Shown here one piece after another: positions 32,944 through 42,272 of a stretch of 64,000 nucleotides of DNA. This DNA comes from Glaciecola nitratireducens FR1064 (lineage in GTDB: Bacteria > Pseudomonadota > Gammaproteobacteria > Enterobacterales > Alteromonadaceae), in contig NC_016041.1 of assembly GCF_000226565.1 (NCBI RefSeq), forward strand, positions 1,426,001-1,490,000, written 5' to 3'. The notes under the pieces were generated by a model. The model made no database searches and was not told the DNA's origin. It saw nothing but the letters and a program-made list of their open reading frames with translations. A program made the translations under genes and the position numbers. How positions within the stretch are numbered: position 1 is the first letter of the stretch; each line of letters opens with the position of its first letter.

Positions 32944-35900
32944 TTAATTTAAAACGACTTTTGATGAAAAAAAGCGTTGCTTGATCGCTACAAACGGACG
33001 CCCGAGATCGAGTAATATGATGTAGAGACAAGGCACTAAAATTAACGTGACGAGAGTTGCATACATCACCGCAAACCCGAGTGCAACAGCCATTGGAATA
33101 ACAAAGGCAGCTTGCAGACTGGTTTCGAACATAATTGGCAGTACGCCAGCGAATGTCGTTATCGATGTTAAGGTAATTGCTCTAAAGCGTGCGCAACCTG
33201 CATCGATAACAGCTTCGCGGATAGAATAGCCTTCTTTTCTGCGTTGATTGACAAAGTCAGTCATTACTAGGCTGTCATTAATTACAACACCCGCAGCAGC
33301 AATTAGCCCGAACGTACTAAATAAGCTCATGTCCAACCCTAGCCAATAGTGTCCCCAAACAGCACCGGTGAAACTAAATGGGATAACAGACATTACTATC
33401 AATGGTTGGGCGTAGCTCTTCAGCGGCACCGCCAATAAAATATAAACCATGATAAGGCCTGCAGCAAAAAACATGAGTTGCTCACTGTTCTGTTCTTGTT
33501 GCTCTTTAATGTCGCCACCTAGTTCTGTTTTTACTGACGGGAATCGTTCTTTCATTTGCGGTAGCAATTTTTCTTTTACTGTTTCTGTTACTTCATTCGG
33601 CTCTACCAGTTGTTCATCAATTGAACCCCAGACATAGACGCTTCTGTAACCGCCTTCTCGGCGAATATAGCTAATACCTGGTTTTTCTGTCAGTTCAACA
33701 ACATCACCCAGCAACACTTCTTGACCTGAAGGTGTTTTAATTACCGCATATTTTAATTCGGAAAAACGCTCTCGAGTGAATTCCGGATAACGAACCATCA
33801 CTTTTACTTCTTCGCCATTGCGCAACACTCTTTGTGCTTCACCACCATAAAAGCTTGCACCGACTTGAGACGCAATTGAGGTTAAATCGAGCCCGAGATC
33901 ATAAGCGACGGCCTTGAGCGTCATTTGCACTTCTTTGCTATCTGGGTCAATTGTTGAACTAACGTCAAACAAGCCCTTTTCCTCTTGCAATAAGTTGATG
34001 AGATAACGCCCAGCGTTGTTGAGAGTTTCAATGTCTGCTCCGAATAATAGATAGGCAAACTCTCCACCATCACCGCCGCCGTTCACGTCATCTCGTACCG
34101 TAAATGACTTCATGCCTGCAATATTCGGGACAGCCTCACGCCATCTTCTAGCGAGTTCGAACGTGTCCATGACGCGGTCATCTTCCGCAACAAGCGGGAC
34201 CATCACTTCGCCTTCAGTCCGGCTGTTATTGAACACCAGAATATCCCTGACCATAGGACTGCCATATTCTTCTACTATTTGCTTATCGACGTCTTGAATC
34301 ACTTTTTCAATCGTCTTTAAAGCGTCAATAGTGATTGTGTCACTGACCGTTTCTGCCATTTCAATGCGAATGCTCGGGAAGTCGTGTGGTACTTTCGGGT
34401 TAGGGACAACGCGGACATAGTTTGCATTAATTAGGCCTATACTGATAAAAAGCATCGCAATAAATAAGCCTAATACTGGCCAACGCCATTCTGTGCATAA
34501 AGTAATGAAGCGTCGATAACGGCCATTTACAAAACCGAAGTAAGCGGTATTAAATTTTTGTCGCCAGCTATCTTCTTTTAATGGTTTGAAATTGGTATGT
34601 GCAATGTGGGCAGGGAGTATTAGTTTTGATTCAATCAAACTGAATATCAAACAAAATATGACGACGACAGCAATATTAAAAAAGAAATCACTCTGCGGTC
34701 CTTCACCCATTGTGAAGGGGGCAAAAACAGCGATGGTCGTTAGTACACCAAAAGTAGCGGGAGTAGCGACACGTTTCGCACCTCTAACGACATTTGCGAC
34801 ACCTCCACCGTTGGCTTCCACTTCTGTGTAGGCGCTTTCTCCAATGACAATGGCATCATCGACTACAATACCCAATACCATAATGAATGCGAACAGTGAC
34901 AATATGTTGATCGTCATGCCAAATATAGGCATTAGCATCATTGCGCCAAGAAAGCATATTGGAAGCCCAAGCATTACCCAGAATGCCAGCTTAAAGCGAA
35001 GAAACAACGCTAACATTAGAAATACTAGGATGGCACCCTGAACTAAATTTTTGAGCATCATGTCGAGACGACCATTTAAATAATAAGTCATATCAACCAG
35101 TACTTTAATCTCGACAGATTCTGGTAACGTTTGGTTACGTGCCTCCATGTATGATTTTACAGATTCTGCCACTGGAATAATACTTTGCGCCTTGGTCGCG
35201 CTTACTTCCAGTGAGATGGCATTTTTACCATTGTATTTAAAGTAACGTTCACCTTCGGTAAAACCATCCTTTATCGTCGCGACATCTTTGAGCAGTACTT
35301 TAGAACCGCTAGGGCCTATTTTGACCGGAATATCTCTAAACTCTTCTCCGTTATAAAATTGATTCTCAACGCGAACTGCAATCATGCCCGATTCAGTCCT
35401 AATTTGACCGGCACTAAAATTAGCTGAAAAGCGTCTTATTGCTTGCGTAACATCTTCAATGCTTAAGTTATACTTGCGCAGCACTTCTGGTTTTATCTCA
35501 ATCGCAATTTCGTCATCTGGGGAGCGCGCGTTAGCTAGCTGCACATTTTGTAGCTGTAAAATTTCATCTTCTATTTGTTCAGCAATAGGCTTTAGGTCAT
35601 CGAGCGACAGGTCGCCTACAATGGTAAGCTGCATAACTTCTTGTCTAAACTCTTGCTGCGATATGGTAACGGGTTCCATCGCCGCTGGAAAAGTGCCGAT
35701 GCTATCGACGCGCGCCTTTACCTTGTCGAGTACTTCGTTGACCTCTTCATTTAAGTTAATTTCCAAAGTAACTCTGCCGCCACCGCGCCATGAACGACCG
35801 ATGCTCTTCTTAATTTCTGTAATGTCATTCAGCTGTTCTTCAATTTTTAAAACAATATTTTCTTCAATTTCTTGCGGTGATGCTCCCGGGTATTGAACTG

Positions 35901-36090
35901 AAATATTGATATAATTGCGTTCTATTGTTGGGAACATTTGCCGCGGGATCGTGATATAACTGATGACCCCCATAATAATGATGAAGCCCATTAATAAGTT
36001 TGCAGCAACAGAATTATTCGCAAAGTATGCAATTATCCCAGTCTGTTCCTCTGCGACCTTTTTGTCATTATCAGCGTTTAAATCTGTCAT
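32944..36090 (-). CDS. RND efflux transporter (AcrB/AcrD/AcrF superfamily), second system
   Basis: A 1048-residue inner-membrane pump of full family length. TM1 (about residues 29-48), two large periplasmic loops and the TM4 block VLGIVVDDAIVIGESAYTEVE with the paired aspartates are present. SLFSTFGLIAAAGVVINDSLVMTDFVNQRR is the second-half counterpart. It differs clearly from the first pump at 1-2786 and belongs to the group with a longer cytoplasmic N-terminus (TDLNADNDKKVAEEQTG). The adaptor gene ends 10 bp upstream. No channel protein and no local regulator are visible. Substrate unknown. Confidence 0.94.
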   Translation of the reverse strand: MTDLNADNDKKVAEEQTGIIAYFANNSVAANLLMGFIIIMGVISYITIPRQMFPTIERNYINISVQYPGASPQEIEENIVLKIEEQLNDITEIKKSIGRSWRGGGRVTLEINLNEEVNEVLDKVKARVDSIGTFPAAMEPVTISQQEFRQEVMQLTIVGDLSLDDLKPIAEQIEDEILQLQNVQLANARSPDDEIAIEIKPEVLRKYNLSIEDVTQAIRRFSANFSAGQIRTESGMIAVRVENQFYNGEEFRDIPVKIGPSGSKVLLKDVATIKDGFTEGERYFKYNGKNAISLEVSATKAQSIIPVAESVKSYMEARNQTLPESVEIKVLVDMTYYLNGRLDMMLKNLVQGAILVFLMLALFLRFKLAFWVMLGLPICFLGAMMLMPIFGMTINILSLFAFIMVLGIVVDDAIVIGESAYTEVEANGGGVANVVRGAKRVATPATFGVLTTIAVFAPFTMGEGPQSDFFFNIAVVVIFCLIFSLIESKLILPAHIAHTNFKPLKEDSWRQKFNTAYFGFVNGRYRRFITLCTEWRWPVLGLFIAMLFISIGLINANYVRVVPNPKVPHDFPSIRIEMAETVSDTITIDALKTIEKVIQDVDKQIVEEYGSPMVRDILVFNNSRTEGEVMVPLVAEDDRVMDTFELARRWREAVPNIAGMKSFTVRDDVNGGGDGGEFAYLLFGADIETLNNAGRYLINLLQEEKGLFDVSSTIDPDSKEVQMTLKAVAYDLGLDLTSIASQVGASFYGGEAQRVLRNGEEVKVMVRYPEFTRERFSELKYAVIKTPSGQEVLLGDVVELTEKPGISYIRREGGYRSVYVWGSIDEQLVEPNEVTETVKEKLLPQMKERFPSVKTELGGDIKEQQEQNSEQLMFFAAGLIMVYILLAVPLKSYAQPLIVMSVIPFSFTGAVWGHYWLGLDMSLFSTFGLIAAAGVVINDSLVMTDFVNQRRKEGYSIREAVIDAGCARFRAITLTSITTFAGVLPIMFETSLQAAFVIPMAVALGFAVMYATLVTLILVPCLYIILLDLGRPFVAIKQRFFSSKVVLN

Positions 36091-36099
36091 GATAAATTC

Positions 36100-37257
36100 C
36101 TAGTTTGTCGCTGAGGCAAGTGGATTGTTTGCTTTACCAATGACTTTTACTGCCATGCCATTTTGCGGGTATTCGGGAAGCGTCATGACTAGCTTGTCAT
36201 TCTCCTTCAAACCACTTGAAATGTAGAAAAAGGAGCCTTCTTCACGTATTACCTCAACGGCGTGTGATTGCAACTGTTGGTTTTCATCTAAAAGCCAGAC
36301 TTTTCGATTGTTGACCAGTGTTTGTGGCACCTTGAATACATTTTTCAATTCCTTACCAGCAAAGCTAACTTCAACATAGGTGCCAAATTTTAGACTGGGG
36401 AGTTTGGTATTCAAACTGTATGGGTCGTCGACCCGAACAACCAAATGATTCATTCTGGTGACTTGGTTGACTACACCCAAGTCGCGCTGTAGATAGGCGT
36501 CTCTGCTTACGCTAACCAGTTCTTTCGTGGTGATAGTGGCTGGATTATCATTAATGGAGGAGGGTAAAAACTTACTATCGAAACCTGCTACTGGGAAAAT
36601 GATTTCAGCGGCTTCAATATTGTTAATTTCAGCCACTTTTGTGCCCATACTAACGAATTGACCAGTGCCAATGTCACGAGAGATAACTAAGGCGTCGTAA
36701 GGTGCTTTGACGTCACAGTTCTCTAAATCACGCTGAGCTATGCGATATTTGGCTTGTGCCGATTTTAACTGTGCTTGCGCACTCAACACTTGTGGCTTTC
36801 GCAGATAAAGGTCGCTTACCTGAGTTGCGGGTAAGTTTCTGGATTCATTCATTGCGACTTTTTGGCGCGCCTGTTCTTCAATCAGCGTTGCTTCGGCTAA
36901 TGAAATTTCTGCCTCAGCCTGAAGTAGGGCGGCCTCATAAGCGTCTTTTTCTATTCTGAATAGAATATCACCGCGTTTAACTAAACCGCCGGCCACAAAG
37001 TTTGGATGCCAACTAATAACTTCGCCAGATACTTGAGCCGACAGAACGGTCATTTCTAATGGTTTAACTTCACCAAAGCTTGAAATTAAAACGGGGTGAT
37101 CTATGGCATTGAGTAATTCAAAACTAACCGAGGGTCTAACGTCAACCTCGTCTTTATTTTCAGGTTCTTTTTCTGAGGCTTCGATACCCATTTGGATTGC
37201 GAATCCGACTGCTATCACGATAAGGAAAATTGAAAATTTGAACCAAGTGCTTTTCAT
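36100..37257 (-). CDS. RND efflux periplasmic adaptor subunit, second system
   Basis: A 385-residue membrane fusion protein anchored by an N-terminal TM helix (about residues 5-25; no lipobox). The lipoyl half-motifs are VLSAQVSGEVISWHPNFVAGGLVKRGD and VKAPYDALVISRDIGTGQFV. They flank a coiled coil of roughly residues 110-175. A beta-domain and membrane-proximal domain follow. It is first gene of a two-gene operon with the pump 10 bp downstream. The upstream terminator at 37415-37451 isolates it from asnS. Confidence 0.92.
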   Translation of the reverse strand: MKSTWFKFSIFLIVIAVGFAIQMGIEASEKEPENKDEVDVRPSVSFELLNAIDHPVLISSFGEVKPLEMTVLSAQVSGEVISWHPNFVAGGLVKRGDILFRIEKDAYEAALLQAEAEISLAEATLIEEQARQKVAMNESRNLPATQVSDLYLRKPQVLSAQAQLKSAQAKYRIAQRDLENCDVKAPYDALVISRDIGTGQFVSMGTKVAEINNIEAAEIIFPVAGFDSKFLPSSINDNPATITTKELVSVSRDAYLQRDLGVVNQVTRMNHLVVRVDDPYSLNTKLPSLKFGTYVEVSFAGKELKNVFKVPQTLVNNRKVWLLDENQQLQSHAVEVIREEGSFFYISSGLKENDKLVMTLPEYPQNGMAVKVIGKANNPLASATN

Positions 37258-37414
37258 TTAAAAAACGACCCTAAATTATGTGGATTGATAGTGTTCTATT
37301 TGCCGCCTAGTCTAACGCAAAAATGTGACTATTTTATGTGCTAAATGTAACGATTTGTGATGTTGTCAGGTTTAGATTGATTTTGATTTTCAAGAAACCT
37401 GGACCCTTGATCTA

Positions 37415-37451
37415 AAAAAGGCTTAATATACAGTGCATATTAAGCCTTTTT
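37415..37451 (-). terminator. Strong bidirectional rho-independent terminator after asnS
   Basis: A-run plus GGCTTAATAT paired with ATATTAAGCC plus T-run: 15-bp perfect arms around a 7-base loop, with AAAAA and TTTTT at the ends, so it works in both directions. It lies 17 bp past the asnS stop. Confidence 0.85.
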
Positions 37452-37467
37452 GTTATTTAGAAGCTAA

Positions 37468-38865
37468 TTAGTATTGTGCATTGCCAGGTGTTCTTGGGAA
37501 TGGGATAACATCGCGGACATTTTGCATGCCGGTGACGTAGGCAACTAAGCGCTCAAAACCTAGGCCAAAGCCTGCGTGTGGCACTGTACCAAAGCGTCGC
37601 AAATCACGGTACCACGAGTAATCTTCCTGATCCAAGCCCATTTCTGCAAGGCGGCGGTCAAATACATCGAGGCGTTCTTCACGCTGTGAGCCACCGATAA
37701 TTTCACCAATACCAGGTGCCAGTACATCCATCGCGGCAACGGTTTTGTTGTCATCGTTAATGCGCATGTAAAATGCTTTAATATCTTTTGGATAGTTCTG
37801 CATGATAATCGGTGCACCAACATGTTCTTCAGCTAAATAGCGTTCATGTTCAGAAGACAAGTCGACACCCCATTCCACAGGAAATTCAAACGTTTTGCCA
37901 CTGTTCTTAAGCACTTCAATAGCATCAGTATAATCCATGCGCACAAATTCTGAGTTCACTACATTTTCCAAGCGCGTGATGGCGTCTTTGTTTACGCGCT
38001 GTGCGAAGAAAGCCATGTCATCGGGACGTTCTTCCAACACCGCTTTAAACACATACTTCAATAAGTCTTCGGCCAGTTGGGCAACAGTTGATAAATCAGC
38101 GAAAGCGACTTCAGGTTCTATCATCCAAAATTCAGCAAGGTGACGACTGGTATTCGAGTTTTCAGCTCTGAATGTTGGACCAAAGGTATACACTTTTGAC
38201 ATTGCAGCGCAGTAAGTTTCAACATTCAATTGGCCTGATACCGTTAAAAAAGTTTCTTTACCGAAGAAGTCTTCTTTGTAATCAACGTTACCATGCTCAT
38301 CACGTGGAATGTTCATCATATCAAGCGTCGATACACGGAACATTTCACCAGCACCTTCAGTGTCAGCCGCAGTAAGAATTGGTGTACTGATCCAAAAGTA
38401 ACCTTGCTCATGAAAAAAGCGATGTACAGCTTGTGACAAACAGTTTCTTACACGCGTTACCGCGCCAATAATATTAGTGCGAGGACGCAAGTGTGCCTGC
38501 TCTCTTAAATATTCCATGCTATGACGTTTAGCTGCCATAGGGTAGGTATCAGGGTTTTCTACCCAACCAATTACTTCAACTGACTGTGCATTAATTTCAA
38601 TGCTTTGACCCTGACCTTCTGACTGTTTTACAGTGCCTGTAACTGACACCGAACAACTGGTGGTCAAGCGAGTAATCTCATCATAATTTTCGAGGGTATT
38701 TAGCGCAATCACCTGAATAGGGTCAAAGCAACTGCCGTCGTGCACGTTGATAAAAGAAAGACCGGCTTTAGAATCTCGACGGGTTCTTACCCAACCTTTA
38801 ATTGTCACAGTGTCGTTGACACCATATTTGCCAGCCAAAACGTCGGCGACTGGTGCATATGTCAT
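37468..38865 (-). CDS. asnS: Asparagine--tRNA ligase
   Basis: A 465-residue class IIb aminoacyl-tRNA synthetase that charges tRNA-Asn. The anticodon-binding OB fold is at the N-terminus ([26 protein letters not shown]). Class II motif 2 ([25 protein letters not shown]) and motif 3 ([15 protein letters not shown]) are complete, and the end matches AsnS ([15 protein letters not shown]). The start at 38865 ([10 protein letters not shown]) aligns with E. coli AsnS and has GGAGAAT upstream; an in-frame ATG four codons earlier overlaps that ribosome site. Length is within one or two residues of E. coli. Confidence 0.97.
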   Translation of the reverse strand: MTYAPVADVLAGKYGVNDTVTIKGWVRTRRDSKAGLSFINVHDGSCFDPIQVIALNTLENYDEITRLTTSCSVSVTGTVKQSEGQGQSIEINAQSVEVIGWVENPDTYPMAAKRHSMEYLREQAHLRPRTNIIGAVTRVRNCLSQAVHRFFHEQGYFWISTPILTAADTEGAGEMFRVSTLDMMNIPRDEHGNVDYKEDFFGKETFLTVSGQLNVETYCAAMSKVYTFGPTFRAENSNTSRHLAEFWMIEPEVAFADLSTVAQLAEDLLKYVFKAVLEERPDDMAFFAQRVNKDAITRLENVVNSEFVRMDYTDAIEVLKNSGKTFEFPVEWGVDLSSEHERYLAEEHVGAPIIMQNYPKDIKAFYMRINDDNKTVAAMDVLAPGIGEIIGGSQREERLDVFDRRLAEMGLDQEDYSWYRDLRRFGTVPHAGFGLGFERLVAYVTGMQNVRDVIPFPRTPGNAQY

Positions 38866-39081
38866 ATAATTCTCCATGGGGTATGACTAGATTTCGCTAA
38901 TTCGTTTATACTTGCGTTTCGTTTTCGACATTGCTGTAAAACTTGTATAAAAAAAACACAAGTGTCAGAGTAAGCGAAGTTGTGCGCAAATCACGCGATA
39001 TTAGAGACTTCTCATTTAGTTCTCGATATAGCCGTTAAGTATACTTAACTATGCGACGGATAACAGTAGGCAAATTGGATT

Positions 39082-39501
39082 ATGCAGGATATTCGTAAAA
39101 AAAATCAGGCTGGAAGGGAAGGTGGAGCCGAACCGAAGGGGTTCACTGATCGTCGACAAACACCAGCAAGCAAAGAACCGCTTTTTAGAATTATGGTTAT
39201 ATTAAACATCGTTGCTTGGTTTTCGCTCTTAGCTGCGTTGATATTATTCCATTATGCGCGGCCTGAATTTATAAGCGGCGTGCAGAAATTCTGGGGTGTT
39301 GAGGGACGCATATATTGGTCAGAAGATCATATCGACGGTTTATTGGCCACGTTGCAGGTTTGTTTGGGCTTAAGTTTAGTTTCCATGCTTTTGCGCTTGA
39401 GACGAAATAGACGCAAAACCGATAGTTTTGGGGTGAACCTTTTTATCTTGGCCGCAATCACTATCATCAGTTTAATTACCATATACACAACAATGCTTTA
39501 A
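39082..39501 (+). CDS. Small membrane protein of unknown function
   Basis: A 139-residue protein with three predicted TM helices (about residues 36-60, 87-106 and 117-138) and a charged, lysine/arginine-rich cytoplasmic N-terminus of about 33 residues containing KGFTDRRQTP. The segment between TM1 and TM2 (VQKFWGVEGRIYWSEDHIDG) has several aromatic residues. I do not recognise the family; similar short proteins with a disordered head and polytopic tail occur in Alteromonadales. A weak ribosome site precedes the ATG. It stands alone, divergent from asnS. Confidence 0.65.
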   Translation: MQDIRKKNQAGREGGAEPKGFTDRRQTPASKEPLFRIMVILNIVAWFSLLAALILFHYARPEFISGVQKFWGVEGRIYWSEDHIDGLLATLQVCLGLSLVSMLLRLRRNRRKTDSFGVNLFILAAITIISLITIYTTML

Positions 39502-39617
39502 TAGAGCAGCATGCTCAATGCGCTCTTTTGTTAAGCATTTAGGTACACCATAAATCCACCGTTAATTAGCAACTGAGAAAAATAAAACGATAAATAGAAT
39601 TATCGTCTTATTTACTT

Positions 39618-39635
39618 TGTCTGCTATCTGCGACA
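39618..39635. promoter_or_regulatory. GlrR-type activator site (TGTC-N10-GACA)
   Basis: TGTC at 39618-39621, 10 bp, GACA at 39632-39635: exactly the spacing known for the E. coli GlrR upstream activating site of glmY. It lies in the 371-bp intergenic region 39502-39872, upstream of a sigma-54-like element and beside the glrKR operon. A hairpin ACGATAA/TTATCGT lies at 39587-39606. Confidence 0.55.
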
Positions 39636-39796
39636 CCTTAAAGTCATCTCTAAGTTGTTGAAAAAAAACAATATTGCTTATGTTCCTGCAATGGACTCAT
39701 TCGCTCATTAGTAAAGTGTTTCTTTTTCGCTTCACATTTGTCCTCTAAAAGCTTACTTAATTATGTAAGTTATTGAATTTATTGAACTAAAAATGT

Positions 39797-39812
39797 TGGC
39801 TTGTATTTTGTA
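39797..39812 (+). promoter_or_regulatory. Sigma-54-like promoter upstream of the EF-hand gene
   Basis: TGGCTTG-TATT-TTGTA: the -24 GG and spacing agree with the consensus; the -12 reads GT instead of GC. It lies 160-180 bp downstream of the TGTC-N10-GACA site and 60 bp before the EF-hand start. Confidence 0.4.
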
Positions 39813-39872
39813 TTACCGACTTTGACATCCAATAAATAGAAAAAGCGATAAAGCGCTTACAAAGGATAATAC

Positions 39873-40133
39873 ATGACTGATTTTAAAAAGTTAGCAACCG
39901 TTGCGTTAACTATCATGCTTGTGCAAGGCGTGCTGGCCTTGTTGATTTCATCAGCCGCAAGTGCCCAAGAAAGCTTGATGATTACGCTAGATAACGACCG
40001 AGATGGTTTAATTTCCCTGCGCGAAGCAACTGGACATAGAACCTTACTCGAAAATTTTAATAAAATTGATAGTAATGAAGATGGTTACATCAGTTTAGAT
40101 GAGCTTGAGGCTAGTCAAATCAGCAAAGGTTAA
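39873..40133 (+). CDS. Small periplasmic EF-hand calcium-binding protein
   Basis: An 86-residue protein with a signal peptide to about residue 31 (LLISSAASAQ) and two EF-hand loops. These are DNDRDGLISLRE (about residues 39-50) and DSNEDGYISLDE (about residues 67-78), each with Asp/Asn at positions 1, 3 and 5, Gly at 6, Ile at 8 and Glu at 12, so both should bind Ca2+. AAAGGA precedes the ATG. It lies just upstream of glrK and downstream of a GlrR-type site and a sigma-54-like element, so it may belong to the envelope-stress output of that system, which is inference. Confidence 0.85.
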   Translation: MTDFKKLATVALTIMLVQGVLALLISSAASAQESLMITLDNDRDGLISLREATGHRTLLENFNKIDSNEDGYISLDELEASQISKG

Positions 40134-40239
40134 TGTTTAGTTTGGCTAAGCAACTGTTTTAGGCCCAATACATGGATGAGTGGGCCAATTTCTGATTGTC
40201 ATCAATGTGCAACTATTGATGCAATTCCTCGGCTATGTA

Positions 40240-41682
40240 ATGCTTAGAAAAATTCATTTGAAATTATTTCGTCACGTGCAGATTCGTTCTCTTAAACAGC
40301 TTATCCTCGGCAGCTTCATTGTTGCACTCATTCCTTTACTTACTTTGCTGTGGCAGAGCCAAAACGATTTAGCCAAATTAAATGACAATACGGTAAAAGA
40401 AACTCAATTTTTCGTAAAAACAGCGGGGACAATAAGAAATTTAGAGAGTATGGCGCTTGATATTGAAAGGTTACTTCGTCAACATTTTATCTTACCTAAT
40501 GCAACCCTCAAACAGCTCAATGATGACTCTTTGAATATGTTCCAAGAACAGTTAGCGCCTTTTTGCCAACAGCTCAAAAAGTCTGATGCGTGCGGGCAGC
40601 TTCATCGCCATCTCATTCAACTTGGTAACTATAGTTCGATGACTGATAAAATTTTACTGGATGCACATTTGCAGTCATTTCGTGTGGCTGTCAGTGCTCT
40701 TAGTGATGACGTGCGTGATACGGTTAATGAGCGAGTTTCGATGCAGCAGGATTATTTGTCTGAACTCCAGCAAAAGCAGGCATGGTCAACCGCAGTATTG
40801 ACTATTTTATCGTTGACTCTCATTACATTCGCAACCAAGTTGATAATAAAGCCTGTCGATAAATTGAAAAGTATTATCGGCGCTATTGCTGAAAATCAAA
40901 ATGAATTACCAGCAAAATCTTCGTCTGGACCACGAGAACTATTAGCCGTTGAAAAAGATTTATTTTCATTGCATCAACGTATCCAGCAGCTTGAAAAAGT
41001 AAGAACTGCCTTGTTGCGGCACGCTTCACATGAACTAAAAACCCCTTTAGCGAGTTTTAAAGAAGGGTGTGCTTTACTTGCTGAAGAAATGGTTGGATCG
41101 TTAAATGTTCAGCAGAAGGAAGTTGTTAATTTGCTTCAAGCTTCAACGATGAGGCTGAATTTGCTAATAGAAAAACTGCTCGATTACAATGCCCTATTGC
41201 AGCAAGCTGAGCCCTCAATTGAACAGGTAGAAAGCGCTAAGATAATACAAGAATGTTTAACGCAAAATGGGTTGGCACTCAAACAATCTGGCTGTGAAGT
41301 GGAAGTTAATGTGCAGGCAGATGCAGAAGAGATCCCCACTGATGCTGAGTTGTTTAGGCGTATATTGGACAATCTCATTTCAAACGCAGTGGCACATGGC
41401 GCACAACAGACTAAGATTTACATTTCGATTGCAATTGACACTAACAATGTCATTCTGGATGTTGCCAATCACGGCAATGAAATCTCTGCCGAGGCACGAA
41501 CAAATATCTTTGAACCTTTTAAGCGCGGAGATTTTATGCGAAACGATAGAGTAGTTGGTGCTGGTTTGGGATTATCGATTGTCGCAGACTGTTCTCGATT
41601 GCTGGGTGGAAGTGTCACGATAGTGGATGTCAATTACGCTGAAGTGTGTTTCAGAATAAAATTACCAAGGAAGAATGCATAA
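40240..41682 (+). CDS. glrK: Sensor histidine kinase GlrK/QseE-like
   Basis: A 480-residue membrane kinase. TM1 is at about residues 20-40 (QLILGSFIVALIPLLTLLW), a periplasmic sensor loop to about residue 185, TM2 at about 188-208, then HAMP. The H-box is RHASHELKTPLASFKEG, with N-box (ILDNLISNAVAHG) and G-box (GAGLGLSIVADC) intact. The start at 40240 gives the length of E. coli GlrK (about 475); an upstream GTG was rejected. The stop overlaps the ATG of the QseG-like lipoprotein by one base. The arrangement kinase, lipoprotein, NtrC-type regulator is that of glrK-qseG-glrR, which controls the glmY sRNA and envelope responses in enterobacteria. Confidence 0.88.
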   Translation: MLRKIHLKLFRHVQIRSLKQLILGSFIVALIPLLTLLWQSQNDLAKLNDNTVKETQFFVKTAGTIRNLESMALDIERLLRQHFILPNATLKQLNDDSLNMFQEQLAPFCQQLKKSDACGQLHRHLIQLGNYSSMTDKILLDAHLQSFRVAVSALSDDVRDTVNERVSMQQDYLSELQQKQAWSTAVLTILSLTLITFATKLIIKPVDKLKSIIGAIAENQNELPAKSSSGPRELLAVEKDLFSLHQRIQQLEKVRTALLRHASHELKTPLASFKEGCALLAEEMVGSLNVQQKEVVNLLQASTMRLNLLIEKLLDYNALLQQAEPSIEQVESAKIIQECLTQNGLALKQSGCEVEVNVQADAEEIPTDAELFRRILDNLISNAVAHGAQQTKIYISIAIDTNNVILDVANHGNEISAEARTNIFEPFKRGDFMRNDRVVGAGLGLSIVADCSRLLGGSVTIVDVNYAEVCFRIKLPRKNA

Positions 41683-42272
41683 TGAAAATGCTATTTTTTT
41701 TGCTAGCGGTACTTGCACTTTCAGGTTGTGAATTATTAAAACCATTAAATCGCGAACCAAGTGAAGTGGTTAATTTGATGTCGACAAAATATTGCGAAAC
41801 TGATGATACCATGGCGCGTTTTGCCGAATATTGTGACCTTGACAATTGGGCGGATACATTAATTTTAGCGTCAACTATTTCATGGCCTGCTAGAAGCGAA
41901 ATGATTGATGCCTTGCCGAATGATCCAAAATCTCTCATCGAGAAAGTGTTGTTGAGTCAGGGCGACGACACGCCTTATCGTAACCGTTTGCGTGCGCAAA
42001 AATGGATTGAAGAAATCCAAACCTTAAGCGACAAGTCAATGACACAAGTGTTAGATATTCTGATATTTCAACCGAGCCAGCAACTATTGGAATTAGAATC
42101 GGCAATCACAATTTTGAGCAAGGTAAACGGTCGCCAAGAGAAGACAATTACTGAGCAAGAAATTCAACTAACAGAAAAGAATCAAGAAATAGAAAACCAG
42201 CGCAAACAAGTTGAGCAATTGCTCGATATTGAGGCGTCTATGGTGAACCAGAATAGGAGTGATAATAAATGA
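41682..42272 (+). CDS. qseG: QseG/YfhG-like outer-membrane lipoprotein
   Basis: A 196-residue lipoprotein: signal peptide with lipobox LALSGC (Cys16). The mature part is mostly alpha-helical with a coiled coil near the C-terminus (about residues 140-190, rich in Glu, Gln and Lys with heptad-like leucines: EQEIQLTEKNQEIENQRKQ). Position between glrK and glrR, with start and stop overlapping both (ATG within TAATG; end overlaps the glrR start by 4 bp), marks it as the QseG counterpart that modulates GlrK in E. coli. Sequence similarity alone would be weak evidence. Confidence 0.82.
   Translation: MKMLFFLLAVLALSGCELLKPLNREPSEVVNLMSTKYCETDDTMARFAEYCDLDNWADTLILASTISWPARSEMIDALPNDPKSLIEKVLLSQGDDTPYRNRLRAQKWIEEIQTLSDKSMTQVLDILIFQPSQQLLELESAITILSKVNGRQEKTITEQEIQLTEKNQEIENQRKQVEQLLDIEASMVNQNRSDNK

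Noticed and set aside
40162-40185. GGCCCA/TGGGCC repeat before glrK as terminator
   Set aside because: Stem of only 6 bp, loop of 12 or more and no T-run; it could equally be chance.
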